DNA of 6,044 bases. Origin: Spirochaetaceae bacterium (GTDB lineage Bacteria; Spirochaetota; Spirochaetia; DSM-27196; SLAA01). The position numbers and the translations under genes are program-made. Positions 1 to 4,719 of this stretch are shown one piece after another. The notes below the pieces were generated by a model. The model was not told the origin of the DNA. It saw nothing but the letters and a program-made list of their open reading frames with translations, and did no database searches. How positions within the stretch are numbered: the first letter of the stretch is position 1; each line of letters starts with the position of its first letter. The stretch spans positions 1 to 6,044 of the forward strand of contig PXEI01000195.1 of assembly GCA_003564775.1 (NCBI GenBank). Reading direction: 5' to 3'.

Positions 1-1659
1 GAATCCCGCAGGTGTATCGTCGGAATCCTCGTCTTCATCCGGTAGAGCGTACTCATCGTCAATGGATATCTCTTCGATTGGTGGCTCCGATACCTCTGTT
101 TCCGCTGCTGAGGAAGGTAGTGCCGTGTCTCCGCTTTCCAGTTCGTCGAGTTCGGACTCAAGATCACTTAGATCCAGGTCGTCACTGAGTTCGATATCCA
201 ACTCGGTTTCGGCAGACGGTTCCACGTTGTGCTCGTCGCCACTGGTGAAGACTTCGTCGGCTTCCTCGTCGTCATCGGCAATATCAATAGTGATTTCGTC
301 AGTGTCGTCTTCGGTGTCGTGGGGTGCATCCTCTACGGCTTCCTCGTCATTCACGTCCTGTGCCGTTTCACCGAGAGGAATAATGTCTTCCTGAAGAAGC
401 TCTTCATCTAGGTCGTCGAGGTCACCGCTTGCGTCCTGTTCAAATGAGATATCAAAGTCGGACTCGAGCTCTGTGTCGTCGATATCGATATCGATATCGT
501 CGAGGGCTTCACTAGTGTCCAGAGCCCCACCCTCGGAGTCCTCTGTAGTTTCATGAACTGCGTCATCAACTGGAGAAGGCTCCCCGGTGGTCTCGACAAA
601 GTCGGCTGTATTGAGAATATTATCCAGCTCGTCGCCGGTGAGGGCGATAGTTTCATCTTCGTCTTCTTCAAAGAAACCAGGATCAAGCAACCCCGAGGTC
701 TCTTCGGAACTCTCTGATTTTGGCTTTGATGCGATAGAGGATTCAGTGGTTCCCGGGACACCAAGGTCACGATTGGCGCGAATATCGGCTATGTCTTCAC
801 GAACCTCGTGAAGCTCCTCCTTGATACCGGCGATCTCTTGTTGGATCTGTTCCAGGAGTCTGTAGGCGGCTTGATCCATTTCATCATCCTTCTCGGTTGC
901 GTCAATTGACTCTTCAGCGTCACGAAGAAGCTGTTCTTCATCTGGCGTGAGGTCGGACACGCCAAGATCGGTCGACTCATCAAGTTCAAGTTCTGGTATA
1001 CTTGAATCATGATCAAGGTCTATCTGAATATCGTCGTAGTCGTCAGCTTCGTCGTCGTCACCTGGAAGTGAGGTTGCGTCCAGATCCAGGCTAGGATAAG
1101 CGGCCGATGGGAACTCAGCGTCCTCGTCCGGCACTTCAAACTCTCCTCCAAAGCTCAGTGAGTCTTCTGCTGGTTCTACGGCATTGAACTCCTGTTCAAT
1201 ATCTTCAAAGCTATCATGTTCGATGCCAAACTGCTCGGTTTCTTGTTCGGTCTCTGAAAGCTCGGATCCGTCGTCTTCTATATCCAGCGCATAATGCTTA
1301 CCCCCGGAGACCTCAAACAAATCATCTGAGGGTGAGCCGTTGTCTCCAGTCGGTTCTGCTCCGGAGGGATCCGAACGTTCAAGCTCGGCGAGGAGGTCTT
1401 CTTCCTCGTCACTAAAGACCGGAACCTCGTCAAAGACGTCATCGTCAAACTCAGGCGGCTGTGCGTCCTCTTCTCCAAGGAAGCTTCGCGCAGAGTCTTC
1501 AAGCTCGTCGACCGAGAAGTCTTCAAGCTGAAAGGAGTCTTCACCGGTCTCGTCAAGATCTTCAGGGGCGGATTTCACCCACACTCCGTATTGCTCGAGC
1601 TCGGACTCGGGTAGTTCGTCGGCGTTGGAATTGCCGAATGTAGTTTCGTCGACGGCCAT
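1..1659 (-). CDS. Very acidic, largely disordered cytoplasmic protein with central coiled coil (3' end outside window)
   Basis: I translated this frame codon by codon: 553 sense codons without a stop, running off the left edge, so the C-terminus is missing. The start is ATG at 1659, with AGGAG six bases upstream. There is no signal peptide or membrane segment, so a cytoplasmic location is inferred. By my count about 203 of 553 residues are Asp or Glu and only 13 are Lys or Arg; residues 315-553 contain none. There is no Cys, and the single Trp is W27 in QYGVWVK (23-29). Residues 269-293 form a coiled coil with hydrophobic positions spaced 3-4 throughout. Residues 340-349 read LTGDELDNIL, close to the FliM/FliY CheY-binding peptide. 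The rest is low-complexity Asp/Glu/Ser/Leu sequence, probably disordered. I recognise no catalytic domain and assign no function. Possible roles are a scaffold, a polyanionic regulator or a chaperone-like buffer. It is transcribed divergently from the FtsB-like gene. The coding call is secure; the function is unknown. Confidence 0.9.
   Translation of the reverse strand, partial: MAVDETTFGNSNADELPESELEQYGVWVKSAPEDLDETGEDSFQLEDFSVDELEDSARSFLGEEDAQPPEFDDDVFDEVPVFSDEEEDLLAELERSDPSGAEPTGDNGSPSDDLFEVSGGKHYALDIEDDGSELSETEQETEQFGIEHDSFEDIEQEFNAVEPAEDSLSFGGEFEVPDEDAEFPSAAYPSLDLDATSLPGDDDEADDYDDIQIDLDHDSSIPELELDESTDLGVSDLTPDEEQLLRDAEESIDATEKDDEMDQAAYRLLEQIQQEIAGIKEELHEVREDIADIRANRDLGVPGTTESSIASKPKSESSEETSGLLDPGFFEEDEDETIALTGDELDNILNTADFVETTGEPSPVDDAVHETTEDSEGGALDTSEALDDIDIDIDDTELESDFDISFEQDASGDLDDLDEELLQEDIIPLGETAQDVNDEEAVEDAPHDTEDDTDEITIDIADDDEEADEVFTSGDEHNVEPSAETELDIELSDDLDLSDLESELDELESGDTALPSSAAETEVSEPPIEEISIDDEYALPDEDEDSDDTPAGF
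480..499. repeat. Triple gatatc tandem, perfect 20-bp palindrome, inside the acidic gene
   Basis: Three consecutive gatatc units flanked by c and g form a perfect palindrome of 20 bases. In the coding frame they specify alternating Asp and Ile. It most likely reflects repeat slippage in an Asp-rich coding sequence, not a protein-binding site. Confidence 0.7.
613..642 (-). other. FliM/FliY-like short motif LTGDELDNIL in the acidic protein
   Basis: Residues 340-349 read LTGDELDNIL. The flagellar switch proteins FliM and FliY carry LSQDEIDALL at or near the N-terminus, where it binds phosphorylated CheY as a short helix. The shared pattern is L-[ST]-x-D-E-[IL]-D-x-[IL]-L. Here the motif is internal, lies in an acidic disordered region and is followed by NTADF. 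The similarity is visible, but CheY binding is only inferred; a short motif in acidic sequence can arise by chance. Confidence 0.4.
781..855 (-). other. Coiled-coil segment in the acidic protein
   Basis: Residues 269-293 of the acidic protein carry L269, I272, I276, I279, L283, V286, I290 and I293 in an unbroken 3-4 spacing, about three and a half heptads. Charged Glu, Lys and Arg residues fill the outer positions. Five of the 13 basic residues of the protein lie at 267-297, so this is the one segment with near-balanced charge. It is the most likely self-association or partner-binding element. A parallel dimer is plausible, but the oligomeric state cannot be read from the sequence. Confidence 0.75.
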
Positions 1660-1665
1660 GAAACA

Positions 1666-1670
1666 CTCCT
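1666..1670 (-). promoter_or_regulatory. Ribosome binding site of the acidic gene
   Basis: On the minus strand this reads AGGAG, six bases before the ATG at 1659. It fixes the start of the acidic protein and shows the long frame is translated from here. Confidence 0.75.
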
Positions 1671-1686
1671 AGACGATGAGGTTAAG

Positions 1687-1698
1687 TCCTACATAGGA
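1687..1698. repeat. Short inverted repeat, candidate operator
   Basis: The arms tccta and tagga are perfectly complementary around a two-base centre. The site lies 28-39 bases upstream of the acidic gene start, where a repressor site could sit. It is short enough to be chance, and no regulator is encoded in the window. Confidence 0.25.
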
Positions 1699-1761
1699 TG
1701 TATCGGCAACTCTTTCGCCCTAGTGAACCGCAAAACCTAAGGTACAGTGAGGAGTTTTTGC

Positions 1762-1789
1762 TTGTCAACATCTAAAGCCGCCGTACAGT
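1762..1789 (+). promoter_or_regulatory. Candidate sigma-70 promoter for the FtsB-like gene
   Basis: TTGTCA at 1762-1767 matches five of six bases of the -35 consensus. After 16 bases, TACAGT at 1784-1789 matches four of six of the -10 consensus. Initiation near 1796 would give a short leader that still contains the AGGAG site. A run of five T (1755-1759) lies just upstream. The call rests on consensus matching only. Confidence 0.35.
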
Positions 1790-1802
1790 AACACCGTTAT
1801 AG

Positions 1803-1807
1803 AGGAG
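1803..1807 (+). promoter_or_regulatory. Ribosome binding site of the FtsB-like gene
   Basis: AGGAG lies six bases before the ATG at 1814, within a purine-rich stretch. It supports this ATG as the start. Confidence 0.75.
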
Positions 1808-1813
1808 AGAGAT

Positions 1814-2344
1814 ATGATTCGAAATTCTTTACTTCTAGCACTCTGTGCAACGGCGATAACCTACTTATCCTTGACTCTTGTTTTCTCCTCATATGGAAAC
1901 CTTGAACATAAGCGACACAACGAGTACGCGTTGCAGCTGCGTATGAATGTGTCTGAGCTTGAACGGAAGAATACACAGCTTCTGCGCCGGATTGAAGATC
2001 TTCGTACACTCTCGGATGTAGTAGTGATGGAGGGGCGGGGAATTGGCTTGTACAGGCCAAATGAAGGGGTTATCCGCGTCGTTGGGTACCCTAATCCTGG
2101 CTGTGTTAACGAGACCGCAAGTCCGGGCCGGATGGTACGGCCAATCACTGAGGGGCGGAACCATTATCCGTGGATCAGGGCTGTTGCGTTAAGTGTCGGG
2201 CTTCTCGTCGTCGCTGTTCGAATGGCGTTGGGTAGAAACAGTTCGCGCCGCGTTCGTCGTGGTAGCGGAACTCCCTCTCAGTTTGGGCCACAAAGCTCAC
2301 CGATGGTTAAAGAAAGGCCGCTACAGCCCCAGAAGGTGAGTTAA
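1814..2344 (+). CDS. FtsB/DivIC-like septum protein with an extra C-terminal membrane segment
   Basis: This encodes 176 residues. A hydrophobic segment at 5-25 is followed by a coiled coil: L42, V46, L49, N53, L56, I60 and L63 keep 4-3 spacing, with a polar Asn at a core position. Then comes GIGLYRPNEGVIRVV (76-90). This order matches FtsB/DivIC proteins, which have one transmembrane helix, an outer coiled coil and a conserved 'LG..RPGE..' turn, and which form the FtsQ/FtsL/FtsB complex that licenses septal peptidoglycan synthesis. Unlike the usual roughly 100-residue FtsB, this protein has a linker and a second hydrophobic segment at about 119-139. A strongly basic tail (RNSSRRVRR, 141-149) follows, fitting positive-inside topology with both ends cytoplasmic. 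AGGAG is six bases upstream. The stop overlaps that of the convergent gene. The FtsB-like call is good; true orthology, as opposed to another coiled-coil membrane protein, is unproven. Confidence 0.75.
   Translation: MIRNSLLLALCATAITYLSLTLVFSSYGNLEHKRHNEYALQLRMNVSELERKNTQLLRRIEDLRTLSDVVVMEGRGIGLYRPNEGVIRVVGYPNPGCVNETASPGRMVRPITEGRNHYPWIRAVALSVGLLVVAVRMALGRNSSRRVRRGSGTPSQFGPQSSPMVKERPLQPQKVS
2341..2344. other. Shared TTAA: stop codons of two convergent genes
   Basis: The plus-strand gene ends with TAA at 2342-2344 and the minus-strand gene with TAA read from 2343 to 2341. The two coding regions therefore overlap by exactly four bases, through the self-complementary TTAA. There is no intergenic space for a terminator on either strand, so each transcript must run into the other gene. 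Confidence 0.9.
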
Positions 2345-3285
2345 GGCAGTCGTTCCCAGGCCGCGGGGCGTGAGAAACTGTTGTCGGCACCGACGACCCT
2401 GCCTTGCTCGACACGCACCGAGGTAGTCTCCTTGCTGCCGATGAGCTGTGTTCCATCTCGACTGAGACGAAAAATCCAACGCATAGGACGCGCAAGCTCG
2501 ACAATCTGCACCGCAAGACTGTAGGGAAAGCTTCCCAGGTAAAGCTTGGGAGCGTTAGGTTCGTCCTGAACGACAACAATCTGATCTTCTATGGTCTCGA
2601 AGCGTACACGCATAGTGTGACCACCGGGAATTCGAGCAACCCCGCGCCCATCGGAAAACAGCTCAATGTGGTCAATCCCGACATCTCCCGACCAACGCCC
2701 GGTTATAAGCTCCGGGGATGGTTCCTGATAGAAGGCATGGGTTTCCAGGCGAGCCGTTGATTGAGCGTTGGTCTCGCGTTGTGCGATATCGCCCTCATAC
2801 GATTCACGAATTTCTACATCGAAAAGGGCATACATTGCATGGCGGCCGCCGTCTAAGGCCGCAAGGTAGTTTTCAAACTCGGCGCTATAGGCAAAAAGGG
2901 TATCCCCACTGGATGTCGCGATTACCTGTAGATCTAAAAAGAAGTTGTCCGATATTCTATGGATATCCCCAATCACTACACCATGGGCGGCAACAAGCTC
3001 GGCAAGTCCAGAAGCTCCTTGCGACCGTTCGTTATCTTTCACCGAATCGAGCCGGGTGCGAATGAGGTCCCGGTTGCGAGGGATAATTATGCTATAGCCT
3101 TGTGACTGCGCAATGCCGACAAGTGCGGTAGTGAGCCTGTTCTCAAGAACGCGTATCTCCGCCTGGGTGATGTCCTCATTTAGCGAGGAGACACCCACAA
3201 AAGCGAAGACGAGCTGTGTACTCTGCTGTTGCGCCGCTATACTGAGCGGAAGCAACAACAACGCGACGGCGATCAAGGTTTTCAT
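2341..3285 (-). CDS. Secreted two-domain protein: CsgG/LpoB-like N-terminal half plus a beta-rich C-terminal domain
   Basis: This encodes 314 residues from ATG at 3285. An in-frame GTG one codon earlier is less likely, because AGG at 3292-3294 is six bases from the ATG and only three from the GTG. A signal peptide covers roughly residues 1-18 (MKT, then a hydrophobic core ending SIAAQ). There is no lipobox Cys, and no Cys anywhere, as expected for a periplasmic or outer-membrane-associated protein. Residues 24-155 follow the CsgG/LpoB/TolB-N style. A strand (LVFAFVGV) and a helix with 'LENRLTTAL' come first, then 'YSIIIPRNRDLI', then 'LAELVAAHGVVIGDIHRI', and a strand ending in SGDTLFAYS. Residues 192-314 (from ITGRWSG) alternate short strands and turns with DG and G motifs (SDGRG, RDGTQLIG), suggesting a lipocalin-like or beta-sandwich domain. 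I cannot name the family. It lies 41 bp downstream of the DUF1015 gene and is probably co-transcribed. An envelope accessory role is inferred. Confidence 0.85.
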   Translation of the reverse strand: MKTLIAVALLLLPLSIAAQQQSTQLVFAFVGVSSLNEDITQAEIRVLENRLTTALVGIAQSQGYSIIIPRNRDLIRTRLDSVKDNERSQGASGLAELVAAHGVVIGDIHRISDNFFLDLQVIATSSGDTLFAYSAEFENYLAALDGGRHAMYALFDVEIRESYEGDIAQRETNAQSTARLETHAFYQEPSPELITGRWSGDVGIDHIELFSDGRGVARIPGGHTMRVRFETIEDQIVVVQDEPNAPKLYLGSFPYSLAVQIVELARPMRWIFRLSRDGTQLIGSKETTSVRVEQGRVVGADNSFSRPAAWERLP

Positions 3286-3326
3286 CACATACCTATCAAT
3301 AGTATATCATGTCGGTGTTTCGCACG

Positions 3327-4655
3327 TCAGGTGAGAATCTTCCGGCATTCCAGGTAGTAGCGTTTTTCGGCGGCTACTCCCATTGAGAAAGATTTGCGGG
3401 GCAAGGTTCCTTCACGAGCAACCGTGCGAAACAGGCCATCTTTGTCAAACTCAGGTAAGATAAAGCCCACAGCGCCGTGCTCCTTCACCTGTGCGGCAAC
3501 TGTGGCCGAGCCGTGGATATAATCCACCTCGGGCCGTTCTTTGGCCGTTGCTGCCGCGCTGACAGTGTCCAGAAACTCCTGAGCGGTAGCGGCTGCAAGT
3601 CGCGTTTTGTCTTTGAGGCGTAGCATGCCCGACTCGCTTGGGCTGAGCATGAGAATGCTGCCTTCCGGAGCAGTCTCGGGAGGTGGAGCTGCCGGGCCTT
3701 CATTGGGGTGATACTCCCAATCGGGACAGTTCCGCAGCTCGGCAAGAAAGCGGGCCAGATCTATACCCAGAACAACGCGGTGAATGGGCTCAAAAAGAAG
3801 TGCAGGGTCATGCAGGTTCACCAGCTCAGCCAAGGCCCAGCGTGCCGGATGTGAGACTGGATCGGCCCCCGCCGCCTTAAGCTCTTCCCATACTGCTTTT
3901 GCTGTGGCTAACGAATGATTCCCGTCGCCCATTGCAAAGAGCAGGCGCCCGCCAGCACCGTAACGTTCCGCTAGTCTGTCTGGAGCCTGAAGCGCTTCAA
4001 GCGCTTCAACCACCGACCTGAGTTCTAGCTCCCCAACCTTGTAGCCTTTAATGTGGCCGCCGCCCTCCATGAGCTGTGTGTCGTAGAGCAGATCTGAGTT
4101 GGAGCCAGGACTGCCCTTCAGCCAGGGCGCCATAACACTATGATCCGGGTCGTCTACCAGCACCATGATGTGAGGCGACTCGAGTGGAGCTCCGCGGCGA
4201 ATCTCCATTCGTGGTGGAATGCGGTCAAGAATAGTCCCTTCAGTCGCGCGTATGAGGCTGTCCGAGTCGGGTGAGTAGTCGTACTGTTCCAGATCAAAAC
4301 TTAGAAGCAAACCACGCCGCGGAGATCCACGCCCGGTCTCCCGCTCAATATACACCGCCGTTCTGGTAGGCTCGGCAAAAACGGCATCGGAAAGATACCG
4401 AGCCATGGTGTTCTTGATTTCCGTAATTCGAAGATCTTTGTCTGCGTCGTTGAGATATATCTCGGGAAAGATGAGCCGCAGGGTCGAGGGTGCCTCACCG
4501 ACAAAAGTCTCCACCTTGTTCCAGTAGTCAGGGCTCGCGGTATGCTGGTCACAGGCAATAACTGCCCATTGTTCCAGGTCGATGTTGGAGTTCGGCAGGA
4601 GAAGCTCCGGCACGGCGATACCGAGATTGGCCATTCGTTGCTCTAAACTGTGCAT
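3327..4655 (-). CDS. DUF1015 family protein (COG4198)
   Basis: This encodes 442 residues, close to family length. Family hallmarks appear in order: WAVIACDQHTASPDYW (30-45), SLIRATEGTILDRIPPR (133-149), SPHIMVLVDDPD (160-171), AMGDGNHSLATAK (241-253), HPARWALAELVNLHDPALLF (269-288), FEPIHRVV (288-295), DYIHG (378-382) and a C-terminal LPRKSFSMG...KRYYLECRKI. The GDGNHS segment corresponds to ADGHHR in other members, a likely active or nucleotide-binding site. As I recall, the family is often placed near the ParB/sulfiredoxin-like fold and occurs beside serine-synthesis genes, but I cannot confirm an activity. The start is uncertain. The first ATG has only a weak GGTGA two bases away. The ATG at 4634 (residue 8, MANLGIAVPE) fits the usual family N-terminus and has a weak TAGAG upstream. 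The gene follows the U32 gene by 64 bp and is probably in the same operon. Family call strong; function unknown. Confidence 0.93.
   Translation of the reverse strand: MHSLEQRMANLGIAVPELLLPNSNIDLEQWAVIACDQHTASPDYWNKVETFVGEAPSTLRLIFPEIYLNDADKDLRITEIKNTMARYLSDAVFAEPTRTAVYIERETGRGSPRRGLLLSFDLEQYDYSPDSDSLIRATEGTILDRIPPRMEIRRGAPLESPHIMVLVDDPDHSVMAPWLKGSPGSNSDLLYDTQLMEGGGHIKGYKVGELELRSVVEALEALQAPDRLAERYGAGGRLLFAMGDGNHSLATAKAVWEELKAAGADPVSHPARWALAELVNLHDPALLFEPIHRVVLGIDLARFLAELRNCPDWEYHPNEGPAAPPPETAPEGSILMLSPSESGMLRLKDKTRLAAATAQEFLDTVSAAATAKERPEVDYIHGSATVAAQVKEHGAVGFILPEFDKDGLFRTVAREGTLPRKSFSMGVAAEKRYYLECRKILT
3991..4008. repeat. Perfect 9-bp tandem duplication within the DUF1015 gene
   Basis: The unit agcgcttca occurs twice in direct succession and contains the palindrome agcgct. 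In frame it encodes a doubled Glu-Ala-Leu (residues 217-222), so the reading frame is kept. This looks like a small in-frame slippage duplication in a helix. Confidence 0.7.
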
Positions 4656-4719
4656 ATCACCGAAGGATACCGTGGCTGGACGTGAATGGCAAGGCGGAAA
4701 ATGTCGCGGCGAGGGCCGC
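4656..4719 (-). other. Spacer between the U32 and DUF1015 genes with a weak hairpin
   Basis: The gap is 64 bases. On the transcribed strand a five-base stem (4715-4719 with 4706-4710, four-base loop) lies immediately after the U32 stop. It is followed by GACATTTTCC instead of a clean U run, so it is a poor intrinsic terminator and more likely an mRNA processing or attenuating structure, if anything. I see no convincing promoter in the gap, which favours read-through into the DUF1015 gene. Confidence 0.35.

Larger units (their letters stand above)
1660..1813. promoter_or_regulatory. Divergent intergenic region between the acidic gene and the FtsB-like gene
   Basis: These 154 bases separate two divergent start codons and must hold both promoters. 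Both genes have a strong AGGAG ribosome site six bases before ATG. The region contains a 12-base palindrome near the acidic gene, a short palindrome acct-a-aggt at 1735-1743, and a near-repeated gtacagt at 1742-1748 and 1783-1789. I found a reasonable promoter only for the rightward gene. For the leftward gene no -35/-10 pair was convincing. Confidence 0.6.

Noticed and set aside
62..394. Plus-strand serine-rich frame of 110 codons
   Set aside because: It is the complement of Asp/Glu codons in the acidic minus-strand gene; poly-Ser is the expected shadow, and the minus frame is far longer with a good ribosome site. The same applies to plus-strand frames at 587-811 and 1340-1531.
1..1659. EF-hand or dockerin calcium repeats in the Asp-rich protein
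   Set aside because: DxDxD runs occur, but none has the loop glycine and the acidic residue at position 12 needed for a calcium loop, and spacing is irregular.
1797..2164. Minus-strand frames of 87-95 codons opposite the FtsB-like gene
   Set aside because: No family features. The plus-strand frame has a ribosome site, membrane helices and a coiled coil in the right order.
2404..2760. Plus-strand frame of 118 codons opposite the secreted protein gene
   Set aside because: No ribosome site or recognisable motif; it is antisense to a coherent gene with a signal peptide.
3301..3330. Possible promoter for the secreted protein: CTGACG, 18 bases, TATACT on the minus strand
   Set aside because: The hexamers are fair, and the -35 overlaps the DUF1015 stop codon. 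However, initiation would fall on the ribosome site and leave a leader of about nine bases, so I do not call it.
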